NCBI GenBank assembly: GCA_937888905.1
Contig: CALATA010000001.1
Location: 186,001-250,000 of the forward strand
From: Terrimonas sp937888905
Lineage (GTDB): Bacteria > Bacteroidota > Bacteroidia > Chitinophagales > Chitinophagaceae
Direction: 5' to 3'
DNA: 64,000 nt
Part shown: piece after piece, positions 33,587 through 43,257 of the stretch
Numbering within the stretch: position 1 is the stretch's first letter
Layout: the number at the start of each line of letters is the position of its first letter
Notes under the pieces: generated by a model
Told to the model about the DNA's origin: nothing
Database searches by the model: none
What the model saw: only the letters and a program-made list of their open reading frames with translations
Translations under genes and position numbers: made by a program

Positions 33587-36433
33587 CTACTTACTCAGGT
33601 ACATGCTTCTGTCTTTATAAAGCTGTCTGAAGTAAGGATCGCGCAGGTCTTTGATAAAACGGATGGCCTCACCGGTGCTTTTCATTTCAGGACCGAGCTC
33701 TTTGTTCACGCCGGGGAATTTATTAAAGCTGAACACAGGTTCCTTGATCGCAAAACCTTTCAGTTTCTTTTCAAATTTAAAATCCTTCAGCGTGTGTGTG
33801 CCCATCATGATCTTGGTGGCCACATTCAGGTACGGGATCTGGTATGCTTTCGCAATAAACGGTGTAGTACGTGATGCACGCGGGTTGGCTTCGATCACAA
33901 ATACTTTTCCGTCCTTGATCGCAAACTGGATATTGATGAGTCCTTTAATATTGAGTTCGCGTGCGATCTTCTCTGCATATTCTTCCATCGTATGCACGAT
34001 CAGCGGAGTGAGGTTGAAGGCGGGCAATACCGCATTACTGTCACCACTGTGGATACCGGCGGGCTCAATGTGTTCCATCACACCCATCACGTGGAAGTTT
34101 TCGCCGTCGAACAAGGCATCGATCTCGGCTTCCTGGCAACGGTCGAGGAAGTGGTCGATGAGGATTTTGTTGCCGGGGATATGTTTCAGCAGGCTTACTA
34201 CTGCTTTTTCCACTTCTTCGTCGTTGATCACGATCCGCATGCGCTGGCCACCGAGTACATAAGACGGGCGCACCAGTACGGGATAACCTACTTTGTTGGC
34301 TACGGAAATGGCTTCGTCTACATCGTACGCCGTTCCGTAATCGGGATAAGGGATCTCGAGGTTCTTCAGCAGATCGCTGAAGCGGCCGCGGTCTTCCGCA
34401 ATATCCATGCTGTCGTAAGAAGTACCGATGATGCGGATGCCTTTTTCATGCAGTTTCTCTGCCAGCTTCAAAGCGGTCTGACCTCCGAGCTGCACAATCA
34501 CACCTTCCGGTTTCTCGTGCTCGATGATTTCCCAAAGATGTTCCCAATACACCGGCTCGAAGTAGAGTTTATCGGCCATGTCGAAATCGGTACTTACCGT
34601 CTCGGGGTTACAGTTCACCATGATAGCTTCGTAACCACTTTCTTTGATAGCGAGTAATCCGTGTACGCAACAGTAGTCGAATTCGATACCCTGGCCGATA
34701 CGGTTGGGACCGCTGCCAAGTACGATGATCTTTTTGCGATCGGAGGCTTTTGATTCGTTGGAGTTGGCTCCTGCTGCCCCTTCGGGTACATTCTCGAAGG
34801 TGCTGTAGAAATAAGGAGTCTTGGCTTCAAACTCCGCACTGCAGGTATCCACCATTTTATATACACGCGTAATGCCGAGTTCTTTGCGTTTGATGTAAAC
34901 ATCCTCTTCATTACCGTGTTGCAGAATACGGCTGATCTGTTCGTCGCTGAAACCATTTACTTTGGCTTCGCGCAAAAGACCGGCAGGTATTGTATCGAGA
35001 TCGTATTCGGCGAGTTTCTTTTCAATGTTGCAGATCTTTTGTATCTCGTAAAGGAACCAGCGGTCGATGCCATTGGTTGCTTTGGAAATACTGCTTACGG
35101 AAATGCCCGCCATCAGCGCATCCTTGATGCGGAAGATGCGATCCCATTTCGGCGTTTTGATGTATTCGAGCAGCTCTTCGGCGTGCATCAGGCTTTTGCC
35201 GTAATAACCGAGACCAACGGCGTTGTTCTCGAGGCTCTGACAAGCTTTCTGAATGGCTTCGGTAAAGCTGCGGCCAATGGCCATTACTTCACCTACGCTC
35301 TTCATTTGCAGACCGAGTGAATCATCGGCACCTTTGAATTTATCGAAGTTCCAGCGCGGCACTTTCACGATTACATAGTCAAGCGCAGGTTCGAAATAAG
35401 CAGAAGTGGTTTTGGTGATCTGGTTTTCCAGTTCATCGAGTGTATAACCGATAGCGAGTTTCGCGGCGATCTTGGCAATGGGATAACCGGTTGCTTTGCT
35501 CGCGAGTGCCGAAGAACGGCTTACACGCGGGTTGATCTCGATGGCAATGATTTCTTCCGTATCGGGATTCAGCGCAAACTGCACGTTACAGCCTCCGGAG
35601 AAGTTGCCGAGGTTGCGCATCATGTCGATGGCGGTGTTGCGCATCAATTGCATGGCGGTATCGCTGAGCGTCATGGCCGGCGCCACCGTGATCGAGTCAC
35701 CGGTATGTACACCCATCGGATCGAAGTTCTCAACGGTACAGATGATACAAACGTTGTCAGCCGAATCGCGGAGCAGTTCGAGTTCAAATTCTTTCCATCC
35801 GAGTACGGCTTTTTCCACCAGCACTTCGTGAATAGGAGAAGCCTGCAGACCGCGGTTGAGCGCTTCGTCGAGGTCTTCTTTGTCGTGTACAAATCCACCG
35901 CCGGTACCGCCAAGGGTAAACGAAGGGCGGATTACGAGCGGAAAGCCGATCTCCTGTGCAAATTCTTTTCCTTCGAGGAAGGAGTTGGCCGTTTTGGCGG
36001 TGGCAACAGGAATGTTCATCTCGATCATCCACTGGCGGAATTTCTCGCGGTCTTCCGCTTTGTCGATGGCTTTGATGTCAACGCCGATGAGGCGCACATT
36101 GTATTGACTCCACAGACCAACGTCTTCAGCTTCTTTACAAAGATTGAGTGCGGTTTGTCCGCCCATGGTTGGCAGTACGGCGTCGATCTGATTTTCCTGG
36201 AGTATCTGTTCCAGGCTTTCCACGGTCAGTGGCAGCAGATAAACACGATCGGCCATCATCGGGTCGGTCATGATCGTGGCGGGGTTGCTGTTGATCAGGA
36301 TCACCTTGATACCTTCTTCGCGTAAGCTGCGTGCTGCTTGTGTGCCGGAATAATCGAATTCGCAGGCCTGGCCGATCACGATCGGTCCGCTGCCTATAAT
36401 CAGAACGGATTGAATGGAGGAGTCTTTTGGCAT
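33587..36433 (-). CDS. carB: Carbamoyl-phosphate synthase large subunit
   Basis: CarB makes carbamoyl phosphate from bicarbonate, ATP and ammonia supplied by CarA, for pyrimidine and arginine synthesis. This 948-residue form has two ATP-grasp halves (SVLIIGSGPIVIGQACEFDYSGTQA near the start; KIIVLGSGPNRIGQGIEFDYC in the middle), the PSFTLGGTGGG loop and IAIEINPRVSRSSALASKATGYPIA. It stops after the second synthase domain, about 120 residues short of E. coli CarB, so the MGS-like allosteric domain is absent, as I recall for many Bacteroidota CarB proteins. carA is not in the window. Minus-strand TAATTTTG lies at 36490-36483, about 50 bases upstream. Confidence 0.95.
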   Translation of the reverse strand: MPKDSSIQSVLIIGSGPIVIGQACEFDYSGTQAARSLREEGIKVILINSNPATIMTDPMMADRVYLLPLTVESLEQILQENQIDAVLPTMGGQTALNLCKEAEDVGLWSQYNVRLIGVDIKAIDKAEDREKFRQWMIEMNIPVATAKTANSFLEGKEFAQEIGFPLVIRPSFTLGGTGGGFVHDKEDLDEALNRGLQASPIHEVLVEKAVLGWKEFELELLRDSADNVCIICTVENFDPMGVHTGDSITVAPAMTLSDTAMQLMRNTAIDMMRNLGNFSGGCNVQFALNPDTEEIIAIEINPRVSRSSALASKATGYPIAKIAAKLAIGYTLDELENQITKTTSAYFEPALDYVIVKVPRWNFDKFKGADDSLGLQMKSVGEVMAIGRSFTEAIQKACQSLENNAVGLGYYGKSLMHAEELLEYIKTPKWDRIFRIKDALMAGISVSSISKATNGIDRWFLYEIQKICNIEKKLAEYDLDTIPAGLLREAKVNGFSDEQISRILQHGNEEDVYIKRKELGITRVYKMVDTCSAEFEAKTPYFYSTFENVPEGAAGANSNESKASDRKKIIVLGSGPNRIGQGIEFDYCCVHGLLAIKESGYEAIMVNCNPETVSTDFDMADKLYFEPVYWEHLWEIIEHEKPEGVIVQLGGQTALKLAEKLHEKGIRIIGTSYDSMDIAEDRGRFSDLLKNLEIPYPDYGTAYDVDEAISVANKVGYPVLVRPSYVLGGQRMRIVINDEEVEKAVVSLLKHIPGNKILIDHFLDRCQEAEIDALFDGENFHVMGVMEHIEPAGIHSGDSNAVLPAFNLTPLIVHTMEEYAEKIARELNIKGLINIQFAIKDGKVFVIEANPRASRTTPFIAKAYQIPYLNVATKIMMGTHTLKDFKFEKKLKGFAIKEPVFSFNKFPGVNKELGPEMKSTGEAIRFIKDLRDPYFRQLYKDRSMYLSK

Positions 36434-36729
36434 TTTTTCTTTTGGAATGTTTCCCGGAACCGGGCTGAAAAAACAAATTGCGCAAAATTAAGGGAAACAG
36501 AAGTCTTTGAAGGACCATTATCACAATTAATTTTTGCGAAGCAAAGAAAAAAACAACGATGACTGCATTTCAGCCCTTTGCACAGCGCGCAGCAAATCAC
36601 TAACAGGTGATCGCTTTTTTCCGGGGTGGAATTGTTGGTAAAATAATTGCGACGGCTGTAAGGAGATAATAAAATTCATAATGGCCGGTTTCACATTCCT
36701 TTAGGGCTATGATCTTTATTTTTGGCGAT
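36434..36729. other. Divergent carB / M23 peptidase intergenic region
   Basis: This region should hold the promoters of both flanking genes. A minus-strand TAATTTTG box (36490-36483) can serve carB. No clear consensus is seen for the plus-strand gene and no quasi-repeat is obvious. Confidence 0.35.
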
Positions 36730-38532
36730 ATGAGGAAAGCTGTACAGGTAATAATAGCAATGTTATTGATAGCAGGAGCACTGAACGCACAGACTTACCG
36801 CAATCCGGCATATCCGCAGGGCTACTTCCGCTGGCCGCTGGATCTGAGTCCCGAAATCGTGGCCAACATGGGGGAATTGCGCCCCAATCACTGGCACATG
36901 GGGCTGGATATGCGCACGGCGCAGAAAGTGGACCAACGCGTTTACGCCGCTGCCGATGGATATGTTGCATTTGCCGGCGTGCGTCCGCTCAGCTTCGGAC
37001 GTTTTCTCATTATCAACCATCCCAATGGCCTTTCCACTTTATACGCTCACCTGAATACCTTCAATCCCGAAATCGAAGCCTACGTTACATCTGAACAATA
37101 CCGCCAGGAGTCCTGGGCGGTAGAACTGACTATCCCTGCCGGAAAATTTCCCGTGAAAAAAGGTGATTTCATTTCTTACAGCGGCACAACGGGCGGTTCG
37201 CAGGGACCGCATGTGCATTTTGAAATAATCGATACACGTTCTGGTAAACGTTTAAATCCATTGCTTTTCGGCATGCCGCTCGCAGACAATGTGCCGCCAA
37301 TATTGACCAAGATGGCCATGTACGACCGGAGTAGAAGCGTTTATGAACAGGCACCTGTTTTTTTTAGCGTGAAAAAAACAGACAGCGGTTACGTACTGCC
37401 CCGCGATCCCGTTATCCGCACACCACTGAGCAGGGTCAGCTTTGCCATCGATGCATTCGACCGAATCAGCGGTTCACCCAACCGGGACGGTATTTATAAA
37501 GCCGCCCTGTATGTCGATAACATCTTGCAAACAGCTTTCGTGATCGACAGTATCGGTTATGAAGACACACGTTACATGAATGCGCAGATCGATTACCGCT
37601 ACAAAGCAAATGGCGGCGGTTATTTGCAACATGTATCGAAAATGTCCGGTGACCGTTCCAGGGTCTATCATACTTACGGAGGTGATGGAACGGTATTGCT
37701 TGCCGATACCCTGCCGCACCAGGTGCGCATCGAAATTGCCGATGCAAAAGCCAATACCGTCAACCTTATTTTTGCGCTGCAACGCAGCAGCGAGGGACCA
37801 GTGGCACCCGCTCCAACAGGCAGTTTCATGCCGGAGATGGTCAACATCCTGGAGAAACCTGATTTTGAAGTATACATGCCGGAAGGTTGTCTCTACGATG
37901 TGTTCACGCCTACTTATTCACGCAGCAATTCTTCCGCATCGATGAGCATTACCGCCATTCATCAATTGCACAACGAAACAGTACCCGTACAGGAAGAATA
38001 CACTGTCAGATTAAAAACAGATAAGATCATCGAAGACACGTGGAAAGACAGGCTGGTATTGAAAAGAACAGGAAAGGGCAGCAGTGTACAGAAAACGAGA
38101 TTGCAGGGAAACTGGCTCACCGGTAAGTTCCGTGATTTCGGATCGTTCCAGGCTTTTGCGGATCTGCAACCGCCATTTGTCAATGAACTGGGCAAAGGTG
38201 ATACGGTTAACCTGAGTGCTGCGCGCAGCATTGCTTTTACACCGTCGGATGATTTTGGTATAAAATCTTTCCGCGCCGAACTCAATGGCAAATGGCTGCG
38301 TTTTACCAATGACAAAGGCCGCACGTTTATTTATATTTTTGATGAACGTTGTCCGTTGGGCACACATCATCTCAAAGTAACCGTTGAAGACATCGCCGGA
38401 AACGTTACGACCAAAGAATGGTGGTTCAAACGTGAGGCGTATGTAGCACCCGTGAAGAAGACGCCGGCGAGAAAAGCACGGGCGAAGAAAACACCCGTCA
38501 GGAAGACGCCTGCAAAGAAAGGGAAGAGGTAA
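36730..38532 (+). CDS. Exported M23-family metallopeptidase with basic C-terminal tail
   Basis: The protein has 600 residues from ATG 36730 (a start at 36709 adds seven and spoils the signal peptide). It has a signal peptide (1-20, ending GALNAQ) and an M23/LytM domain (about 45-180) with the zinc motif HMGLD (56-60) and GPHVHFEI (H161, H163), so the active-site set looks intact. A long beta-sandwich-rich C-terminal part follows, with an Ig-like segment near 480-570. The tail (about 570-600) is almost all Lys, Arg, Pro, Ala and Thr, with PVRKTPAKKGKR at the end. It probably cuts peptidoglycan cross-bridges or regulates amidases in the periplasm. Confidence 0.85.
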   Translation: MRKAVQVIIAMLLIAGALNAQTYRNPAYPQGYFRWPLDLSPEIVANMGELRPNHWHMGLDMRTAQKVDQRVYAAADGYVAFAGVRPLSFGRFLIINHPNGLSTLYAHLNTFNPEIEAYVTSEQYRQESWAVELTIPAGKFPVKKGDFISYSGTTGGSQGPHVHFEIIDTRSGKRLNPLLFGMPLADNVPPILTKMAMYDRSRSVYEQAPVFFSVKKTDSGYVLPRDPVIRTPLSRVSFAIDAFDRISGSPNRDGIYKAALYVDNILQTAFVIDSIGYEDTRYMNAQIDYRYKANGGGYLQHVSKMSGDRSRVYHTYGGDGTVLLADTLPHQVRIEIADAKANTVNLIFALQRSSEGPVAPAPTGSFMPEMVNILEKPDFEVYMPEGCLYDVFTPTYSRSNSSASMSITAIHQLHNETVPVQEEYTVRLKTDKIIEDTWKDRLVLKRTGKGSSVQKTRLQGNWLTGKFRDFGSFQAFADLQPPFVNELGKGDTVNLSAARSIAFTPSDDFGIKSFRAELNGKWLRFTNDKGRTFIYIFDERCPLGTHHLKVTVEDIAGNVTTKEWWFKREAYVAPVKKTPARKARAKKTPVRKTPAKKGKR

Positions 38533-38664
38533 AACAGCCGTTATAAGTATTAAGTTTTACGTAGTAAGTAAAACAGCAAGAAAGCTCGATTGAAAAACTT
38601 ATCACTTATTACTTAAAACTTAATACTCCCGCTCGTATTTTTGACTTTTTACTTTTGAATTACC
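38533..38664. repeat. Quasi-repeat gap with a promoter box before bcp
   Basis: The ACTTATNACTT type appears in both directions (38541-38572; 38598-38627), followed by the TTTTTGACTTTTTACTTTTGAATT type (38637-38661). The latter contains TACTTTTG (38650-38657), only 7 bases before the bcp ATG. Confidence 0.6.
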
Positions 38665-39141
38665 ATGTCCACACCTCTCACCGAAGGAACAAAAGCTCCG
38701 GCTTTCACCGGCATCGACCAGGATGGGAACAAACATTCCCTTTCCGATTATAAGGGCAAAAAACTCGTGCTCTATTTTTATCCGCAGGACAATACACCCG
38801 CCTGCACCACACAGGCCTGCAACCTGCGCGACAACTACGCAATATTGAAAAAAAATGGTTGGGAATTAATAGGAGTAAGCCCCGACACTGAAGAAGATCA
38901 TACGCGTTTCCGGGAAAAATTCAACCTGCCTTTTCCCTTGCTCGCAGATCCCAAACACAAGATCATTGAGAAATTCGGGGTATGGGGCGAAAAGCAATTA
39001 TACGGGCGTAAATACAGGGGACTTCACCGTACTACTTTTCTGATCGATGAAAAAGGCGTGATCCGGAAAATCTTTTTAAAGCCCCGCAACAAGCAGCATG
39101 CGGAAGAAATTTTACGATGGGAAAATGAAAAGAAAGGTTAA
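38665..39141 (+). CDS. bcp: Thioredoxin-dependent peroxiredoxin, BCP/PrxQ type
   Basis: This 158-residue peroxidase reduces hydrogen and organic peroxides using thioredoxin. The peroxidatic cysteine is C47 in TPACTTQACNLRD and the resolving cysteine C52, the PrxQ spacing of four residues. VLYFYPQD and the downstream FPLLADPKHKIIEKFGVWGEK are typical. It is cytoplasmic (no signal peptide). The 3' end overlaps birA by 4 bases on the opposite strand. Confidence 0.95.
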   Translation: MSTPLTEGTKAPAFTGIDQDGNKHSLSDYKGKKLVLYFYPQDNTPACTTQACNLRDNYAILKKNGWELIGVSPDTEEDHTRFREKFNLPFPLLADPKHKIIEKFGVWGEKQLYGRKYRGLHRTTFLIDEKGVIRKIFLKPRNKQHAEEILRWENEKKG

Positions 39142-39914
39142 TCGATGATCCATTCCACCTCGCCGTGTGCAAAGGTCTCTTCGATACCATGAAACACGGT
39201 CAAACGTCCATCTGCACCCACACCTCTGATCTCCGTTTCAAACACCCGGTTGTCTTTTTTCAACTTTACTTTTTCGTGCAGTTTATAAAGCCGTTGATTA
39301 TAGAGGGCAAGGATGGCGGCTGTGCCATCTTTTTGCAAGGCATCATATTGCTTTAAAACGCAATGCCGCAGTTCGCGGGCAAGTGTTATGAGATCATAAG
39401 AACGCCCGGTGATCTGCCGGAGCGATACGGGACGACGGTTGAAGTCGCCGAAATTGGTCTGGTTGATATTGACGCCGATACCCGCAACCGCCCATTTCCA
39501 GGCACCGCCACCCTCTGTGCCGGTACTGATAATGTTTTCAACAAGAATACCGACTGCCTTTCTGTCCTGCCAATAAAGGTCATTCGGCCATTTGATGCTG
39601 GTATCATCGCCTGCGTAGAGGCTGAAAAAATCGTAGGTACCGAGTGCAACGGCCGCGTTGAGTGCAGGTTGATCCGCAATGGAAAGTCCTTCGGGCCTGA
39701 GCAACAGGCTCATGAGGATGTTTTCTCCCGCAGTGGCATGCCAGGTCTTCTGACGCTGGCCTTTTCCGGCGGTCTGTTCATGCGTGAAAACCGCCGTGCC
39801 ATGTTGCGCCAAACCCGCATGAACCAGGTGCAGGGCATAATTATTGGTACTATCAACCGTTTCCAGTGAAACAAACGGAAAATCCTGGTAGATATCGTCG
39901 GGCTGGTCTGGCAA
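39138..39914 (-). CDS. birA: Biotin-[acetyl-CoA carboxylase] ligase
   Basis: This 258-residue protein attaches biotin to the carrier lysine of biotin-dependent carboxylases. It has TVDSTNNYAL, the biotinyl-AMP loop TAGKGQRQKTW (in place of GRGRRGR), IKWPNDLYW and AGIGVNIN. There is no N-terminal winged helix, so it is a monofunctional ligase without repressor activity. The start is TTG at 39914; no ATG is available upstream. Confidence 0.92.
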   Translation of the reverse strand: MPDQPDDIYQDFPFVSLETVDSTNNYALHLVHAGLAQHGTAVFTHEQTAGKGQRQKTWHATAGENILMSLLLRPEGLSIADQPALNAAVALGTYDFFSLYAGDDTSIKWPNDLYWQDRKAVGILVENIISTGTEGGGAWKWAVAGIGVNINQTNFGDFNRRPVSLRQITGRSYDLITLARELRHCVLKQYDALQKDGTAAILALYNQRLYKLHEKVKLKKDNRVFETEIRGVGADGRLTVFHGIEETFAHGEVEWIID

Positions 39915-39922
39915 TTAATTGC

Positions 39923-39930
39923 TATTTTTG
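39923..39930 (+). promoter_or_regulatory. Candidate -7 box (TATTTTTG) for rsfS-ftsH
   Basis: A perfect TAnnTTTG box in the birA-rsfS divergent gap, about 100 bases before the rsfS TTG start. The spacing to a -33 element is unclear. Confidence 0.35.
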
Positions 39931-40031
39931 AGCAAAATACGTTAAGTTTCCGATCAGTTCAGACCGGTTCGTTCCCAAGGGGCAAACCGCTACCGGAAAA
40001 ACAAAAACTACAAACAAAATAATTTCTTCTA

Positions 40032-40436
40032 TTGGAACAACTGGCATCTCTGTCCAAACGCAAAAGGACTACAGCGACCCGGCTGACAAAAAGTTCAAAG
40101 ATCATCAAAACCATCATTGCGGCTATTCAGGAAAAAAAGGGAACGAATATCATCTCTCTCGACCTGCGCAAGATCGATGAGGCTGTGTCCGACTTTTTTA
40201 TCGTGTGCGAAGCCGATAGTCAGCCGCAGGTAAGAGCCATCGCGGAAAACGTGGAAGAGCGCGTGCGCGAGAAGTGCGACGAAAAACCTTATCATCACGA
40301 AGGCTACCAGGCATTGCAGTGGGTACTGATCGACTATGTGAACGTAGTGGTACACGTTATGCAACCTGAAACCCGCAAATTCTACAAACTCGAAGAAATG
40401 TGGAGCGACGCGGCTGCCCAGGAGCATGAAGAATAA
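40032..40436 (+). CDS. rsfS: Ribosomal silencing factor RsfS
   Basis: This 134-residue protein binds L14 and blocks joining of ribosomal subunits in poor conditions. It has the family pattern IIAAIQEKKGTNIISLDLR, VSDFFIVCEADSQPQVRAIA and EGYQALQWVLIDYVNVVVHVM. The start is TTG at 40032, since no in-frame ATG lies nearby; a later start would cut the family N-terminus. ftsH follows 67 bases later, a common Bacteroidota pairing. Confidence 0.93.
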   Translation: MEQLASLSKRKRTTATRLTKSSKIIKTIIAAIQEKKGTNIISLDLRKIDEAVSDFFIVCEADSQPQVRAIAENVEERVREKCDEKPYHHEGYQALQWVLIDYVNVVVHVMQPETRKFYKLEEMWSDAAAQEHEE

Positions 40437-40503
40437 TTGTTAAAATAGCGCTGCATCGAACTTTTCGCCCCATTTAACCATTTAAATAGCAATAACCCCG
40501 AAT

Positions 40504-42567
40504 ATGCCACAGGACCCTTTGTATAACAAGAACGACAGAAACGGACGCCCGCGAACGAATGAGGACGGAAGCCCGGCCCCTAAAAAAGGCCCGCGATTCA
40601 GCATATACTGGATTTATATCATTATCCTCGCCGTTATGCTCGGATTCCAGTTTCTCGATCCGTTCAAGGGAGGCACCAAGACCGTTTCACAGGAACGTTT
40701 CCTGGAAATTCTCAAGGTTGGCGATGTAAATGAATACACAGTTGTTTCCAACCGCAACGAAGTACGCGTAAGCCTGAAACCTTCAGCCGTAGAAAAATAC
40801 CAGAAAGAACTCGGTGATGTAATCTCCCGCTCCCGCAGCGAAGGACCACATTTCACTTTTAAAATAGTTTCCGGTGATTCCTTCAAGGATGATATGCGGA
40901 AATTCTACGCCGATAATCCCGCTATTAAAGACATTGGTAAAGTAGATACCGAAAGCGACTGGCTTGGTAAGTCTGTTTCTTTCCTGCTCCCGATCCTTTT
41001 CTTCATCGCGCTCTGGGTACTCATGATGCGTAAGATGGGCGGCGCCGGGGGTGGTGCCGGTGGTCCGGGTGGTATCTTCAACATCGGCAAATCAAAAGCA
41101 ACATTGTTCGACAAAGGAACCCGCGTTAATATCACTTTCGCCGATGTGGCCGGCCTCGATGAAGCCAAAGTGGAAGTAATGGAAATCGTGGACTTCCTGC
41201 GCAACCCGAAAAAGTATACAGCCCTCGGTGGCAAGATCCCCAAAGGCGCTCTACTGGTTGGTCCTCCCGGTACCGGTAAGACCCTGCTTGCAAAAGCAAT
41301 GGCCGGTGAAGCACAGGTGCCTTTCTTCAGCCTCAGCGGTTCCGATTTCGTGGAAATGTTCGTAGGTGTGGGTGCAAGCCGTGTGCGCGACCTTTTCAAG
41401 CAGGCACGTGAAAAAGCTCCCTGTATCATCTTCATCGATGAGATCGACGCTATCGGCCGTGCACGTGGCAAGAATCAAATGATGAGCAACGACGAACGTG
41501 AAAGCACGCTCAACCAGCTCCTTGTTGAAATGGACGGTTTTGGTACCGACACCGGCATCATCGTACTCGCCGCTACCAACCGCCCCGATGTACTCGACAC
41601 AGCATTGTTGCGCCCCGGTCGTTTCGACCGCCAGATCTCGATCGACAAACCCGATCTGAAAGGCCGCGAAGCCATCTTTAAAGTTCACCTGAAACCGATC
41701 AAGATTTCCGATACACTCGATATTCATAAACTCGCCGAACAAACACCCGGTTTCGCCGGCGCAGATATTGCCAACGTTTGTAACGAAGCCGCGCTCATCG
41801 CCGCACGTAAAGACAAGGCATCGGTGGATATGCAGGACTTCCAGGATGCGGTTGACCGCGTGATCGGAGGCCTCGAGAAAAAGAACAAGATCATTTCTCC
41901 CGAAGAGAAAAAGATCATTGCGTATCACGAAGCAGGTCACGCCATCTGCGGCTGGTACCTCGAACATGCTTACCCGCTGCTCAAGGTTACCATCGTTCCG
42001 CGCGGTACCGCTGCTCTCGGCTATGCACAGTACACACCGAAAGAACAATATCTCTACAATACCGATCAGCTCACCGATCAAATCTGTATGACGCTCGGCG
42101 GTCGCGCAAGTGAAGAAATTTTCTTCAACAAAATCTCTACCGGCGCACAGAACGACCTTCAGCAGATCACCCGCACCGCTTACGCCATGGTAAGTGTATA
42201 CGGTATGAACGAGCTCGTTGGTAATGTAAGCTTCTACGATCCGCAGCAGGAAAATGGTTTCACCAAACCTTATTCCGAAGAAACATCCAAGCTGATCGAC
42301 CAGGAAGTAAGAAAAATGATCGAAGATGCTTACGTGCGCACCAAGCAATTGCTCAGTGAAAAACGTGAGCAGGTTGCCAAACTCGCAGAAGCATTGCTGG
42401 AAAAAGAAGTACTCTTCCAAAGCGATGTGGAAGCCCTGATCGGCAAACGTCCTTTTGAAGAAAAGAAAGCGCTGACGGAAGAAGACACGAATATAAGCGG
42501 AGACCAGGGCGAAATATCGGCCGGTGTACCGCCTTACGACAGCGATGTAACGAATCAATCAATCTAA
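40504..42567 (+). CDS. ftsH: ATP-dependent zinc metalloprotease FtsH
   Basis: This 687-residue membrane protease degrades misfolded and regulatory membrane proteins. It has transmembrane helices at about 34-52 and 158-176 around a periplasmic domain, Walker A GPPGTGKT (253-260), Walker B IIFIDEIDAIGR (308-319), an arginine-finger region RPGRFDRQ, and the zinc site HEAGH (475-479). A GGAGGGAGGPGG linker joins the second helix to the AAA+ domain. The acidic C-terminal tail (from about 650) is likely disordered. lutC begins 12 bases after the stop. Confidence 0.97.
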   Translation: MPQDPLYNKNDRNGRPRTNEDGSPAPKKGPRFSIYWIYIIILAVMLGFQFLDPFKGGTKTVSQERFLEILKVGDVNEYTVVSNRNEVRVSLKPSAVEKYQKELGDVISRSRSEGPHFTFKIVSGDSFKDDMRKFYADNPAIKDIGKVDTESDWLGKSVSFLLPILFFIALWVLMMRKMGGAGGGAGGPGGIFNIGKSKATLFDKGTRVNITFADVAGLDEAKVEVMEIVDFLRNPKKYTALGGKIPKGALLVGPPGTGKTLLAKAMAGEAQVPFFSLSGSDFVEMFVGVGASRVRDLFKQAREKAPCIIFIDEIDAIGRARGKNQMMSNDERESTLNQLLVEMDGFGTDTGIIVLAATNRPDVLDTALLRPGRFDRQISIDKPDLKGREAIFKVHLKPIKISDTLDIHKLAEQTPGFAGADIANVCNEAALIAARKDKASVDMQDFQDAVDRVIGGLEKKNKIISPEEKKIIAYHEAGHAICGWYLEHAYPLLKVTIVPRGTAALGYAQYTPKEQYLYNTDQLTDQICMTLGGRASEEIFFNKISTGAQNDLQQITRTAYAMVSVYGMNELVGNVSFYDPQQENGFTKPYSEETSKLIDQEVRKMIEDAYVRTKQLLSEKREQVAKLAEALLEKEVLFQSDVEALIGKRPFEEKKALTEEDTNISGDQGEISAGVPPYDSDVTNQSI

Positions 42568-42579
42568 GCCCGGAAGGTC

Positions 42580-43218
42580 ATGAATGTATCTCCTTCTAAA
42601 GAAAATATTTTAAAGAAAATCAGGAAGGCGTTGACCCAGTCAACGCCTGTTCCTTTTCCGCAAAGCGAAGGCAACAACTCCGTTTATCAGCCTGCCACAC
42701 AGGATGCTGAAGTGGAATTTGCCGAGCAGTTCACCAAATTGCAGGGACGCTTCGTTTTCTGCATGGACAAGGAAGAGCTGCAGGCTCAGTTGACAGGGTT
42801 GATCCTGACACACGAATGGCAGAAAGTATACTGCCGCGAACCGCAATTGCTCGAGCTCGCGGGACCTGCCGTAGCCGCCAGAGCCAATATCAGCGATCTC
42901 GCCTCCTGCGATGTATCGATCACCGGTTGTGAATACCTGGTGGCCCGCACGGGCAGTATCGTGATGAGCGCCGGGCAACAAAGCGGACGCACCACAAGCG
43001 TGTACGCACCGGTTCATATCTGCATTGCCTATACGAATCAGCTTGTATATGATGTGCGTGAAGCCTTGCAGGGAATGAAAGAACGCTACGACAAAAACCT
43101 GCCATCACAGATCACTTTTGCAACCGGCCCCAGCCGCACCGCCGATATCGAAAAAACATTGGTGGTAGGCGTGCACGGTCCCAAAGAAGTATATGTGTTC
43201 CTGGTAGAACAGGATTGA
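42580..43218 (+). CDS. lutC: LutC-like LUD-domain protein
   Basis: This 212-residue LUD protein has the LutC pattern: SKENILKKIRKAL at the start, the conserved CDVSITGCEYLVARTGSIV region and a final GVHGPKEVYVFLVE. LutC is the third subunit of L-lactate dehydrogenase complex LutABC. Here it follows ftsH by 12 bases and is about 21 kb from the lutB-like gene. In Bacteroidota such LUD proteins often stand beside ftsH, so the link to lactate use is uncertain. Confidence 0.8.
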   Translation: MNVSPSKENILKKIRKALTQSTPVPFPQSEGNNSVYQPATQDAEVEFAEQFTKLQGRFVFCMDKEELQAQLTGLILTHEWQKVYCREPQLLELAGPAVAARANISDLASCDVSITGCEYLVARTGSIVMSAGQQSGRTTSVYAPVHICIAYTNQLVYDVREALQGMKERYDKNLPSQITFATGPSRTADIEKTLVVGVHGPKEVYVFLVEQD

Positions 43219-43257
43219 GTATATACACTCCATTGAGCAACGATTGAAACCTTAATT

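Noticed and set aside
33338..33874. 178-codon plus-strand frame at the comEC-carB gap
   Set aside because: It crosses palindromes and then runs antisense into carB; no family pattern.
41251..42558. Minus-strand 435-codon frame opposite ftsH
   Set aside because: Antisense shadow of a well-supported ftsH; long only because of codon bias.
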